Notes: a model not told the origin generated them from the letters alone. A stretch of DNA of 64,000 nt from Blastocladiella emersonii ATCC 22665 (GCA_025594325.1 JANHCV010000011.1:1240001-1304000); one strand, 5' to 3'. Shown: positions 51,952 to 62,390, counted from the first letter of the stretch. Made by a program: numbers and translations.

Positions 51952-53209
51952 CGCGACACGAGCGTGGCGAGTAGAGTATATCTGACAGGAACGACACAAA
52001 TGCAACACGATCACGACGAGGCACCCTCGGTGCAGCGGCGCCAGACGAGCTGGTAGGTCTCGGACGTGGTGCCGGTCGACGGCGAGCGGCCGAGCGAGGC
52101 GCGGCTCGTGGGCGTGGTGGGCGTGCCCGAGATCTCGGAGGCGGACTGGACCTGGAAGCGGGCGGGCCCGCCGCACGGCGACCAGTTGAGGGCGGGGGCG
52201 GCCTGGCGCAGCGACACGGGCGCGACGGCGGACGGCGACCCCTGCGGGCGGAACGTGAAGGCGGTCGGCCCGCTGCCGCCGCCGGTCGAGACGAGCGCGC
52301 GGTGCACGGCCGCGGTGCCCGGCGGGGTCTGCGCGCCGCCCTCGTAGGTGGCCGCCTGCACGGCGACCTGGTACCCGCGCGGCACGTCGAGGTCGAAGCC
52401 GTAGTCGCACTGCGCGCTCGGCCCGGCGCCGCCCGCGAAGCCCTGGCCGGGACCGCCGCTGCCGCCCGGCCCGCCGCTGCCGCCGAGCGACGACTGGAAG
52501 TTGTAGAAGATGACGCTGATATAGCTGTTGTCACCAGCCGTGATGATGATGATGGGCGCGTTCACGTTGCTGCCGCCCGGCCCGCCCGCGCCGCCCGGCC
52601 CACCGGGACCGCCCGTGTTGCTGCCGGGACCACCGCCACCACCACCACCACCGCGAGGGCAGCCCGACCCAGAGTAGGCGAGGCCGCTCGTGCGCAGCGG
52701 GCCCGGCGGCGGCGCCGTGAGTCCGCCCGCACCGCCCGCACCGCTTCCGGGAGCACCGGGGACCTGCCGCTTCGACAGCGAGCGCGGCGACTCGTACGGC
52801 GGCGGCGGGTACGGCGGCGGGTACGGCTTGGGCGACGGCGGCGGCGGAGGCGGGCGCTCGGTCTCGGTCGGCTGCACCGAGGACGAGGACGAGGACGAGG
52901 TCGTGGTCGGCGTAGGCGTGGGCGTAGGGGTTGGCGTAGGGGTCGGTGTAGGCGTAGGCGTAGTGACGGGCGGCGGACGCTCCGTCTCAGTCGGCTGCAC
53001 CGACGAGGACGACGAGGACGTCGTGGTGGGCTTGGGCGGCGGCGACGGCGGCGTGTAGGGCGCGGGCGGGCGGCGCTTGCCCCCATCAGGCAGTGCCACG
53101 GCCACCGACGGCGCGCCGACGAGCGCGACGCCGAGCAGCGCGACCACCAGCGCCGCGAGAACCGAAAGCCCGAGCGGGCGCGAGCCGCGGCGCGTCTTGT
53201 CGGCGGCGG
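51952..53209 (-). repeat. Left arm of the 1.26-kb inverted duplication around bioB
   Basis: Positions x here pair with 109576 minus x on the right (56367–57624). Only two differences were noticed by eye: a silent Ser codon near 52100 and a codon near 53200 (Asp here, Ala in the other copy). The arm covers the coding region except its first few codons, plus about 60 bp of 3' flank. Confidence 0.92.
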
Positions 53210-53222
53210 AAGAAGAGTACAT
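52011..53222 (-). CDS. Secreted DUF4360-type protein with Pro- and Gly-rich inserts
   Basis: Single exon, 403 residues. A signal peptide (GLSVLAALVVALLGVALVG) ends near APSVAVA. Next comes a low-complexity stalk: PPSPPPKP, Ser runs, a repeated VQPTETERPPP unit, and a PTPTPT minisatellite. The C-terminal half fits DUF4360, a fungal secreted domain. It has GCPRG, then after a collagen-like GGPGGPGG insert AGDNSYISVIFYNF, CDYGFDLDVPRGYQVAV with an ATYEGG turn, and the closing LNWSPCGG. A KRQ dibasic site precedes the domain. It is probably a cell-wall or secreted surface protein; no enzyme activity is known for the family. The ATG at 53222 was chosen because a TATA box precedes it and the signal peptide follows. 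Confidence 0.8.
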   Translation of the reverse strand: MYSSSAADKTRRGSRPLGLSVLAALVVALLGVALVGAPSVAVALPDGGKRRPPAPYTPPSPPPKPTTTSSSSSSVQPTETERPPPVTTPTPTPTPTPTPTPTPTPTTTSSSSSSSVQPTETERPPPPPPSPKPYPPPYPPPPYESPRSLSKRQVPGAPGSGAGGAGGLTAPPPGPLRTSGLAYSGSGCPRGGGGGGGGPGSNTGGPGGPGGAGGPGGSNVNAPIIIITAGDNSYISVIFYNFQSSLGGSGGPGGSGGPGQGFAGGAGPSAQCDYGFDLDVPRGYQVAVQAATYEGGAQTPPGTAAVHRALVSTGGGSGPTAFTFRPQGSPSAVAPVSLRQAAPALNWSPCGGPARFQVQSASEISGTPTTPTSRASLGRSPSTGTTSETYQLVWRRCTEGASS

Positions 53223-53306
53223 GGTGTGTGTGTGTTTGTTTGGACTCGGTCGCAGTTGCTGGTGAGGTGCAGGAGCAGTCACAGGGTAGGCCGGGGGCGC
53301 GGCCGC

Positions 53307-53314
53307 TACTTATA
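53307..53314 (-). promoter_or_regulatory. TATA box of the DUF4360-type gene
   Basis: TATAAGTA on the minus strand, 85 bp upstream of the ATG at 53222. It lies outside the duplicated segment, so the second gene copy lacks it. Confidence 0.5.
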
Positions 53315-53933
53315 CCGACCGCGGTGCGGTCTCAGCGGCGGCGCGACGGGCCCCGGATGCGGAAGGTGGGCCTCGGATCGCGACGGTGCCGGCGTGGGCG
53401 GTGTCTCGGCGCCATCACATCGGCCGCCGATCCGCAGCGACGGCACCGAAGCCTGCCCGAACGAGCGGCGGGCCTTGGCGGTCTCGGTGCCAGCCGGCGT
53501 CGCGCGGGTATCGCGTGGGCGGCCAGACATGGGTTCTCGGCAGGTGGCAGCGTCTCAGATGCATGGAGTGTCGCGGCGGGGTGCCTCGGCGGGCCCGCGT
53601 GAAAAGGGAGGGAAGGCGAGCGAGCGAGCGAGCGTGCTCGGCAGGGCGCGACGCGTCTCTCAGGGGTCACCTGTTCGCCGACGCGTCCCGAGCGCGCGGA
53701 GTCGGCTCGGCCGCGAGGCGTTACGATCGCATCATGTGACGTTCCGCACGGCGTGCCGATCGGTCCCCAACGGGGCTTGCCACCGGCGCGTCCCCAAACG
53801 CGCGCTAACAGCCGAGCCGACCGGGCGGCGACTTTACGCCAACCCAAAGTGCAAGGGGCCGCCCTCGCACCCCTTCTCTCTCCCTTCATCAACGATCGCT
53901 CTGACTTGCTACGCATCAACCACCACCACCGCC
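53315..53933. other. Intergenic between divergent genes
   Basis: Promoter region between the DUF4360-type gene and biotin synthase. GCGAGCGAGCGAGCG occurs near 53618. No gene supported, despite long shadow frames. Confidence 0.5.
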
Positions 53934-55303
53934 ATGTTCCCGACCCGCCAGCTCGTCCCAAGACTCGCCGCCGCTGCCTCGCGGTCGGCGACGCGTGCCG
54001 CTTCGCGCGCTGCTCCGCGAACCCTCGCCGCCGCGTCGATCCCGCGAGTCGCCGGCCTGCACTCGTCGACGACCCAGAACGCCGTCGAGGCGCCCGCCGC
54101 GACCACCGCTACTACGGCTTCGGTCCCGCCACCTGCCCCCGTCGATCGCCGCCAGGACGGTCGCGCGCAGAGCGGCGCCGCCTTCCACGCGCTCAACCAC
54201 ACGGGTCTGCGCTACAACTGGACCCGCGAGGAGATTGCCGCCATCTACAACTCGCCGATCATGGACCTGCTCTTCTACGGCGTACGGCTCGCACTCCCTA
54301 CGACGGATCACTCGGCCACGCTACTAACCTTGTAAATCGAACAGTCCTACGTCCACCGCCACCACCACGACCCGCTCGCCGTGCAGCAGTGCACGCTGCT
54401 CTCCATCAAGACGGGCGGCTGCTCCGAGGACTGCTCCTACTGCCCGCAGTCGTCCAAGCACTCGACCAGCGTCAAGGCGTCCAAGATGCTCGGCGAGGAC
54501 GAGGTGCTGTCGGCCGCGCGCCGCGCCAAGGAGGCCGGCTCCACCCGCTTCTGCATGGGCGCCGCCTGGCGCAGCGCCCAGGGCCGCAAGACCAACTTCA
54601 AGCAGGTCCTCAACTACGTGACCGAGATCCGCGGCATGGGCATGGAGGTGTGCTGCACCCTCGGCATGCTCGACGCCGAGCAGGCCAAGCAGCTCAAGGA
54701 CGCCGGCCTCTCCGCCTACAACCACAACCTCGACACCTCGCGCGAGTTCTACCCCAAGATCATCACCACCCGCTCCTACGACGACCGCCTCGACACCCTC
54801 GCCAACGTCCGCGACGCCGGCATCCACGTGTGCTCGGGCGGCATCATTGGTCTCGGCGAGTCGGCCGACGACCGCGTCGGCATGCTGCACACTCTCTCGA
54901 CGCTGCCCAAGCACCCCGAGTCGGTCCCCGTCAACGCCCTCGTCGCCGTCCAGGGCACCCCGCTCGAGAAGCAGGACCCCGTGCCCGTCTGGGACCTCGT
55001 CCGCATGATCGCCACCGCCCGCATCGTCATGCCCGGGTCCATGGTCCGCCTCTCGGCTGGCCGCGTCCGTCTCTCCATGACCGAGCAGACCCTGTGCTTC
55101 ATGGCCGGCGCCAACTCCATCTTCACCGGCGAGAAGCTCCTTACCACTGACAACAACGACTGGGACACGGACAAGGCCATGTTCGACACGCTCGGTACGC
55201 TCTCTCATCTCTCCTCCTCCGCTTTCGCGGCGCCGAAACTAACTCTTCATACCCCGCATCATCAGGTCTCATTGGCCTCAAGCCCGACCTCGTCAAGAAC
55301 TAG
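53934..55303 (+). CDS. bioB: Biotin synthase, mitochondrial
   Basis: Three exons, 53934–54281, 54345–55194 and 55266–55303, give 411 residues. Radical-SAM enzyme that inserts sulfur into dethiobiotin to make biotin, the last step of the pathway. The N-terminal 60 residues are rich in Arg, Ala and Ser without acidic residues, as in a mitochondrial targeting peptide. The radical-SAM cluster motif is CSEDCSYC (CxxxCxxC), followed by CPQSSKH-like sequence. Further signatures are [26 protein letters not shown] and the late [14 protein letters not shown]. The first intron contains a perfect TACTAAC branch site (about 54322). The last exon encodes only 13 residues. It sits inside the inverted duplication of the DUF4360-type gene. 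The family is called BIO2 in yeast. Confidence 0.95.
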
Positions 55304-56366
55304 CTGCAACCATCTCATTCCCAGTTCCCCATCCCCCGCCAATAGATCCATTCTGTCCCACTCGAGCAAGCCTCGCCCTCGACGTAGCCGACGCGCATCG
55401 CCGCGTACGACGGGATGGGCTGCTGCTGCCGCTGCATGCCGCGGCAGCGGTTGAGCACGGCGGCCGCGTTGGTGAGCATAGTACGGCTGGCGCGGCCGGC
55501 GGCCATGGCCTTGTCATCGTCCTTAAACGTGTCAAGCGTGCCGCTGGTCGGGACCATGGTCTGCTGCGCGAGTTGCGCGCCGAGCGATCTGCGCCGCAGT
55601 GGTCCACCGCACAAACAGCACGCCGTGCGTCTTGCTGCCAGCGAGCTTCTCGGACGTGTCCGACGCGACGCGATGCTGGGGCTCGGACCACTCGATCTCT
55701 GACCGCACGCACTCACGGACCAGCAAGCGCGAGAGCACGAGGATCATCTGCATCCGGTCGTCGAAACGCCAGCTGGGGTCCTTCTCTGTGAGCCCGCGTG
55801 AGACGCAGCGGTGCTTGTTGAGCAGCATCAAGTAGTTGATCCTTGACAACAGAAACGCTGGTGACATCGCACACGGCGTACTACTCGAAGCCGAGCGTGA
55901 CCAATGATGCTTTTTAAGAGAGCGTCTCCAGATGGCGGAAAGGAGGCCGAGGTGCAGGTGCTGCACCAACTGCTGGTTGTCCGTGACCGTCGCCTCTGAC
56001 ACGAGCCGTACTGGGAGCGTGCTGCGTTGTGCTCGCGGCCAGCGCGCAGGACCGAGGCTCAGTGCGCGCTCATGGCGTCGTGCAGGGTACAGCTCGAGTG
56101 TCAGTGGGCATTCTGTGTGGGTTGCCGAACCGCGAGCGCAATCAAGCGACGAGCTTGGTCGCGAGCTGGGACGCAAGACGCGTCAAAAAAAAACACGTGG
56201 CTGAGTTCGACGCGGCCGACGCGTCCCTCTCCTGTTCGGCGCCCGCAAACCGATCGACCGGCCGCGAATATCGTGGGCCTCAGTTGACCGATGTACACTA
56301 TGCAATTGCTAGGAGAACCGTAACGCCATGACAGGCGCGAATGACCGCTCGAACCGAGCGACACCG
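55304..56366 (-). other. Possible decayed minus-strand gene
   Basis: Coding-like segments appear in several minus-strand frames. One includes SAIWRRSLKKHHWSR near 55900; another DPSWRFDDRMQMILVLSRLL near 55750. A third has SDTSEKLAGSKTHGVLFVRW near 55650, and a fourth SGTLDTFKDDDKAMAAGRA near 55520. They are not joined by convincing introns and I do not recognise the family. It could be a pseudogene captured with the segment between the inverted repeats. Confidence 0.35.
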
Positions 56367-57565
56367 CCGCCGCCGCCAAGACGCGCCGCGGCTCGCGCCC
56401 GCTCGGGCTTTCGGTTCTCGCGGCGCTGGTGGTCGCGCTGCTCGGCGTCGCGCTCGTCGGCGCGCCGTCGGTGGCCGTGGCACTGCCTGATGGGGGCAAG
56501 CGCCGCCCGCCCGCGCCCTACACGCCGCCGTCGCCGCCGCCCAAGCCCACCACGACGTCCTCGTCGTCCTCGTCGGTGCAGCCGACTGAGACGGAGCGTC
56601 CGCCGCCCGTCACTACGCCTACGCCTACACCGACCCCTACGCCAACCCCTACGCCCACGCCTACGCCGACCACGACCTCGTCCTCGTCCTCGTCCTCGGT
56701 GCAGCCGACCGAGACCGAGCGCCCGCCTCCGCCGCCGCCGTCGCCCAAGCCGTACCCGCCGCCGTACCCGCCGCCGCCGTACGAGTCGCCGCGCTCGCTG
56801 TCGAAGCGGCAGGTCCCCGGTGCTCCCGGAAGCGGTGCGGGCGGTGCGGGCGGACTCACGGCGCCGCCGCCGGGCCCGCTGCGCACGAGCGGCCTCGCCT
56901 ACTCTGGGTCGGGCTGCCCTCGCGGTGGTGGTGGTGGTGGCGGTGGTCCCGGCAGCAACACGGGCGGTCCCGGTGGGCCGGGCGGCGCGGGCGGGCCGGG
57001 CGGCAGCAACGTGAACGCGCCCATCATCATCATCACGGCTGGTGACAACAGCTATATCAGCGTCATCTTCTACAACTTCCAGTCGTCGCTCGGCGGCAGC
57101 GGCGGGCCGGGCGGCAGCGGCGGTCCCGGCCAGGGCTTCGCGGGCGGCGCCGGGCCGAGCGCGCAGTGCGACTACGGCTTCGACCTCGACGTGCCGCGCG
57201 GGTACCAGGTCGCCGTGCAGGCGGCCACCTACGAGGGCGGCGCGCAGACCCCGCCGGGCACCGCGGCCGTGCACCGCGCGCTCGTCTCGACCGGCGGCGG
57301 CAGCGGGCCGACCGCCTTCACGTTCCGCCCGCAGGGGTCGCCGTCCGCCGTCGCGCCCGTGTCGCTGCGCCAGGCCGCCCCCGCCCTCAACTGGTCGCCG
57401 TGCGGCGGGCCCGCCCGCTTCCAGGTCCAGTCCGCCTCCGAGATCTCGGGCACGCCCACCACGCCCACGAGTCGCGCCTCGCTCGGCCGCTCGCCGTCGA
57501 CCGGCACCACGTCCGAGACCTACCAGCTCGTCTGGCGCCGCTGCACCGAGGGTGCCTCGTCGTGA
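56367..57565 (+). pseudogene. DUF4360-type protein gene, copy 2, lacking its start
   Basis: The frame equals residues 5–403 of the gene at 52011–53222 with essentially no change. The duplicated segment starts after that gene's ATG. In this copy the frame runs upstream only to a TGA at about 56344, with no ATG before the signal-peptide core. The TATA box is also missing. Unless an upstream exon is spliced on, it makes no secreted product. The intact body with a missing head suggests a very recent event. Confidence 0.8.
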
Positions 57566-57624
57566 TCGTGTTGCATTTGTGTCGTTCCTGTCAGATATAC
57601 TCTACTCGCCACGCTCGTGTCGCG
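56367..57624 (+). repeat. Right arm of the 1.26-kb inverted duplication around bioB
   Basis: Mirror of 51952–53209. Homology begins inside the coding region, just after the position of the start codon in the other copy, and extends about 60 bp past the stop. Confidence 0.92.
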
Positions 57625-57660
57625 TCTTTTCTTTCTCCAACCAGTGTCTCTATTTATCAA

Positions 57661-58348
57661 TCAGGGTCCAGCGAGCGTCTCAGCGAGCATCGAGCTCAGC
57701 CACGACGGAACACTCGCCGCTGTGCTGCCTGTTTCGTGAGCCGCCGTCGCTGTCCGCCCGCCCGCTTGCACTTGCGGTGTCGACGCGCCGTCCGCCGACG
57801 TACTCGACGACGAGCGTTCCACACTCGGTGAGGAGGCGGTCGGGCTCAGTGTCCGCGAGGGATCCACGCTCGCCGCCTGCGACTCGATCGCCTCGACCTC
57901 AGCGCCCGGACCCTACTCGTCCATCGCTGTTCGTCAGTCGCGCCGCCAGGAGCTGAGATTGACCGAGAGTGCGTACCAGGTTGAGCAGCATCGCGTCGCA
58001 CACCGCGTCCGCGTGCGCGAGCTTCTCGAGCATCTTGACCGTGTACGTCTCCGGCCCGCAGTGCGTCAGCTGGTCGAGCCCGCTACACGGACAAGCGCAC
58101 GCAACTCATCAGGTCCATGCGATCCGCCGTGGAGACGCGGAGCGCGTACTTGAAGGTGCCCTGGTTGAAGTGCACGATCACCTCGGAGCACAGCCGGAAG
58201 ATGTCCTACGCCTCGCTCGCCGATCAGCGCCTGGTGGTTCACGGTCGTGGCAACCCAAGCTTACATCGACGGTTTGCGCCAAGTCGGACAGGTTGCTTTC
58301 ATTCGGATACGTTGACATGGTGGGTGAGCGGGTCAGAGTAGCGCCCAT
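57661..58348 (-). CDS. Small unknown protein, one intron apparently damaged
   Basis: Likely exons are 58265–58348, 58105–58205, 57977–58082 and 57661–57912, giving 180 residues. Two introns are normal: 58206–58264 (GTAAGC…GCGTAG) and 57913–57976 (GTACGC…GAGTAG). The interval 58083–58104 is only 22 nt and ends GTGTAG, but it has no GT donor. The protein reads smoothly across it (STADRMDLM, then GLDQLTHCGPETYTVKMLE and LAHADAVCDAMLLNL), which suggests part of the intron was deleted. The C-terminal 80 residues are Ser/Thr/Ala-rich. Family not recognised. A second ATG at 58318 is possible. It is head-to-head with the next gene, 85 bp apart, and ends close to the DUF4360 copy. Confidence 0.5.
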
Positions 58349-58433
58349 CGTTCGCGCGGCGCGACGACGTGTCGAGCTTCCGCCGACCGCCCTCGCTCTC
58401 TCTCCCTCAAACGCTCGCCCGTAATGTAAACCA

Positions 58434-59710
58434 ATGAAACCTTCATCACGACCACACTGGACCTCGCTCAACATGTGTGTGTGCTCGTGGCTCTCCGTAC
58501 ACCCGCGACCTGGACCTAAACCGGCACTCGCGCGGCCCATAGCTTCGGCCAGGCCGACGACAGCAGCGGGACCGGCTCCGACGACGACGACAATGAGTTT
58601 GATCCCACACGGCCGCGCGGCGGTGGTGGCGACGACGACGTAGTGACCAGCTCGAGCGAGCCCGACTCGGACGACAACACGGACCTCCACCGCCCGCGAC
58701 CCGCTACGACCATGGTGACGCGGGCGCGGGCGAGGCTGCCGCCTGCTCCTGCTCCTCCTCCTCAGCTGCATCGGATGAAGTCGGGCGCAGCGGCGCTCGC
58801 GGCTATCGGTGCTGCGTTGCCGAGGATGGGGTTGTTTGTGCCGACAGCGACCGCGCGACCGCCTCCTTCCGCGTCTCGGTGCAAACGCTCGCTAGTGTTC
58901 GCTTGATGTCCGCGTTCTAAGACAATCGGTGCGTGTAGACCGATGAACGTGGCGCAGATCTCGGCGCTCGCGGCCGACACCGACTCGGACCTGTCGACAA
59001 TCCCTACGCCGTCGTCGGGTCACCCGTCCGACGGCGACGAGCCCGACGACGCGATCCAGCAACCACAACCGCCATCTCCTCCCACTCTCGCGCCCACCGT
59101 GTCCATGTTCGACTACCAGTCGGCGCTACGACCTCATCTACCGGCTGACCGCGACGCGTGGCTCGCGTCAATGGTTCGTATCGCTGTACGCCGTCGTTCT
59201 CAACGACTGACTGACTCTCAAACGCGCGCGTCGTAGGTCTACTGCCCGACACTCCCCGAGACCAACGATCCAACCGTCTCGCCCGCGATCCGTGCGCTGC
59301 GCCGCCAGGTCCGCGCGCGGTGGCGAGCCGTCGCGCGCCAGTTCCGCGTCTACCGCCCGCACGATCTGAAGATGGCCGAGTCGAGCGGCAATAGCTGTAG
59401 TACTGTCACGCTCGCAAGTCCCGACCGCGTCGGCGCAGTCGTGCTCGACGGTCCCGACACTGGTGGAGCAGCAGTTGAAGCGGATCCTGTACGTCTGCCG
59501 AAACGCCCTCGGACAGTACAAGACGTGCCAATTCCTGGCGATTTCGCGCCCGACCTCGCGCTGCGGTGGCGCCTCGAGCTCGAAATTAACGTCTCGTGCG
59601 AGTCATCCTCGCCGTTTCCGGGCAGCGGCAGCGACGATTTCGCACACAGTGTGGCCAGGCCGATGCGCGAGCGGCGGCGATCGCGGTCGGGAACCGTTTA
59701 TCTCGCGTAG
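58434..59710 (+). CDS. Acidic Ser/Asp-rich unknown protein
   Basis: Four exons, 58434–58496, 58553–58878, 58939–59173 and 59237–59710, give 365 residues. Introns of 56, 60 and 63 nt have GTACAC, GTGCAA and GTTCGT donors and acceptors ending CCAG, GTAG and GTAG; the total is a multiple of three. The protein has an acidic stretch (TGSDDDDNEFDP), a Pro-rich middle and a basic segment (AIRALRRQVRARWRAVARQ). The tail is Ser/Arg-rich. No domain recognised. The donors are weaker than those of other genes here, so the model is tentative. Confidence 0.45.
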
Positions 59711-60154
59711 AAATATAGAAGTCTTGGGAGTCCTTGGTCGTCGCTGTGAACGTGGCCATGGTCATGGCGGTGTGGACGATCCTTCGCGCAAGCCGTAACT
59801 CTTTGAACAAGGAAAACCAAATACATTTATCAAACTATCAGAAACCAACAATCAATAGGAACAACTACAACCTCAAGTCGCTCGTCACGCTCAGGCGCTG
59901 GCGCCGGCGCGCTTACCGCCACGGGGCGGCTCGAGGAAGTCGTGGTAGCTGCCCTAACTCGTACTTAACTGAGATTGGGGCAGGTCTGGGTTGGGGCAGC
60001 TGGGGCCAGGTCAAAAACGCGGCGAGCAACACCTTTGAGGATTTGAGCGAGCGTCACTTACACGCGCGTCAGGCGGGGAGGAATGTTGCCGGCCGAGCAA
60101 GGTGGGACCCACACCCGCTGATCAACAGAACAGCTTGGTGCGAGTGGCTGTGCG
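59711..60154. other. Intergenic, AT-richer patch
   Basis: No gene seen. 59812–59880 is unusually AT-rich for this window and may hold 3'-end signals of the upstream gene. Confidence 0.4.
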
Positions 60155-60384
60155 AGTAGCGGCCATGGCCACGGTGGCGATGGACGCGTCGAGATATCAC
60201 GTGCGCGCGTCTCACGCGTGCGGCCGTGTCTCGCACTTTTGCAGATGCGCGCCATCCCCCTCAAAAGCGTTGGCACGCGTTGGAAAACAGCCCCGCACTG
60301 AGTCGAGTGAGCTAGAACACGTAGGACCCCGGACCCACAAAGTCCCGCCGCTTGCGATGGACGGAGCGCTTAGCTTTTGTCTCG
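60155..60384 (+). repeat. Dispersed repeat, copy 2
   Basis: Matches 15230–15460 in the same orientation, with scattered substitutions and small indels. The longest identical block runs from GGAAAACAGCCC near 60281 to the CCGCCGC before 60352. It lies beside the 3' end of the second DUF7029-like gene. Confidence 0.8.
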
Positions 60385-60623
60385 ACGTGCATAAATTTTA
60401 CCTCACTGCTTGCTGTTGCGAGATCAGTCGTATCGCAGCACTAGTTACTAAATTTCAACTCATTTCTCTCTAACTTGGCTTTGACTTCCATCCAGCGTCA
60501 CAGCTCGCGGTTGACGTTCAAGTAGTTGCCTCCGGCCTACAGTTGATCAGGATTTTCCAAGTTACAAGTCTCGCAGAACCACTTTCATTACAAATGACAT
60601 CAAAGCCTTGCACGCGCGGACAC

Positions 60624-62297
60624 CTAGACACCGGCCTTGATGGCCTTCCGCGCGCCGATCTGCTCGACCGCCCCCTTGGCCTTGAAGCTGAGCGCGGGGA
60701 GCGGCAGCTTGCCTGTGCCCCAGATGTGGAAGTCCTTGTTGGCGACCTTGGAGCGGATGTGGAAGTCGAGCGAGTGCTCGTGGCTGACGTCGACGTTGAT
60801 GTCGCCAGCGGAACGGGGCGAGCCGCCGACCGACGCCTTGGCGCTGGAACTCATGGCCATGCCAATCGACGAGTCGAGCTCGAGAGCCAGATCAAACACC
60901 GGCACCTTCCAGATACGCAGGCCGACGCCGAACGCGGGGATGACGTGCGCAGAGATGCCGGCGCTCACATCAGCGGAAAGCGACGGCGTGTGCGGCGTGA
61001 CGCTCATCTTGCCGACGGCCTTGCCGACGGGCTTGGCGAACAGGCCGTTCTGCGACTCGACGCTCCACTCGAACGGGTACGACATCTCGAGGCCCGCCGA
61101 CAGCTTGAGCGAGGCCGCCATCTCGTACGTCGCGGCCGCCTTGACGCGCATCTCGGGCGACATGGACAGGATGCCCGGGATGCTGAAGGGCGTGAGCGGC
61201 AGGACGAACACCTCGACCGAGAACAGGTCGGCCTTGTGCTCCTTGAACGTGCGCAGGAACAGGTCGAGGTTGCCGGCCAGGTCGCCGGCGAGGGCCACGC
61301 GGTACGTCTTGAGCGACGTGATGCTGCCGGTCGCCTCGAGACTGAACGTCGCGCGGCCGTGGACCGAGATATCCGCGCCGAGCTCGGCGATCGACGAGTT
61401 GAGAAGCGCGACGAACGGCTTGAGCGGCTTGCGGGCCTTCTTGTCCCAGTTGACGTTGAGGTCCCAGCTGACCTGCTTCTTGGCGACGTCGCGGCGGACG
61501 AGGCCGGCCTCGGCCTCGATCTCGGGCAGGTCGTGCTGCGCGACCGACAGCGAGAACTCGTCGATCACGTCCTCGGCCTGGACCTGCTTGGACGCGAGGA
61601 CGACCTTGGCGCCGTTGGCCGCGGGCTTCTGCGCGGCCGTGATCTCGCGCACGCTGATCTCCTCCTTGCCGTCGCACTTCCACTCGCGGCCAACGAGAAC
61701 CGCCCAGGTATCGGTCGTCTTACCCCACTCGGCGCTCGCCGAGGCCGCGGCCGCCGCGTCGTCGAACGTGAGCGTGACCGAGCCCGTGGCGCACTCGACG
61801 GCCGTGATCTGCGGGAAGTTGTCGAGGACGATGGTCGGCACCTTGGTCTTGAGGTCGCACTTGGCCAGCATGAAGGCCGGCTTGCCGAACACGTTCTCGT
61901 GCGACGGCACGTCGGCGACGTACGCGGCCTTGACGTCCTTGACGGGCGCGAAACTCGAGCGCGGGATCGGGAGAGGGTGCATCGGGACCGGCTTGGCCTG
62001 CGCCGCGCCGCGCGAGCGGCCCATGTACTCGCCGTTCTGTGGAGATCGAGGGAGAATGAGTGAGTGGGTGTCGCGAACGGGCGTCGGTGAACATCGACGT
62101 ACCTTGCCGGTGCGCAGCACATACGAGTCGTCGGCGGGGTTCACGGGCTTGACGACGAACTCCTCAGCGGGGATCGGTAGCGGGATGTCGCGGGCACTGC
62201 CCGAGGCAGCGGCGTGGGCCGGATCGGCCGAGCCAGCGAGGAGCGCGAGGGCGGCGGTAGCCACGAAGGCGAGCGAGAGGGCGGGTGGAGCGACCAT
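60624..62297 (-). CDS. Secreted DUF7029/DUF7223-like protein, paralogue 2
   Basis: Exons 62103–62297 and 60624–62036 give 535 residues. It has a signal peptide (LAFVATAALALLAGSA), then IPLPIPAEEF, the DUF7029-like core (VLDNFPQITAVEC, VTLTFDDA), and a long beta-rich region nearly superimposable on the gene at 10438–12431. It lacks that paralogue's 70-residue basic tail. The intron 62037–62102 (GTACGT…CCACAG) is at the identical position before NGE, so it predates the duplication. It is 66 nt with no in-frame stop, and its retention would add 22 residues in frame. Probably exported and wall-associated; function unknown. Confidence 0.85.
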   Translation of the reverse strand: MVAPPALSLAFVATAALALLAGSADPAHAAASGSARDIPLPIPAEEFVVKPVNPADDSYVLRTGKVRRCSPTPVRDTHSLILPRSPQNGEYMGRSRGAAQAKPVPMHPLPIPRSSFAPVKDVKAAYVADVPSHENVFGKPAFMLAKCDLKTKVPTIVLDNFPQITAVECATGSVTLTFDDAAAAASASAEWGKTTDTWAVLVGREWKCDGKEEISVREITAAQKPAANGAKVVLASKQVQAEDVIDEFSLSVAQHDLPEIEAEAGLVRRDVAKKQVSWDLNVNWDKKARKPLKPFVALLNSSIAELGADISVHGRATFSLEATGSITSLKTYRVALAGDLAGNLDLFLRTFKEHKADLFSVEVFVLPLTPFSIPGILSMSPEMRVKAAATYEMAASLKLSAGLEMSYPFEWSVESQNGLFAKPVGKAVGKMSVTPHTPSLSADVSAGISAHVIPAFGVGLRIWKVPVFDLALELDSSIGMAMSSSAKASVGGSPRSAGDINVDVSHEHSLDFHIRSKVANKDFHIWGTGKLPLPALSFKAKGAVEQIGARKAIKAGV

Positions 62298-62390
62298 GGT
62301 CTATGCGGGCGATCTACGAGCGGTCGAGGCCAGCTCTCTACTGCTGGTTGCTAAGGAGCAAGAGTCGAGGTCGCGGGGGGGTCCGCCGCC

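Noticed and set aside
52302-54335. A 677-codon plus-strand frame across the DUF4360-type gene and into bioB
   Set aside because: Its translation is low-complexity Arg/Gly antisense of the real gene. It crosses two well-supported genes.
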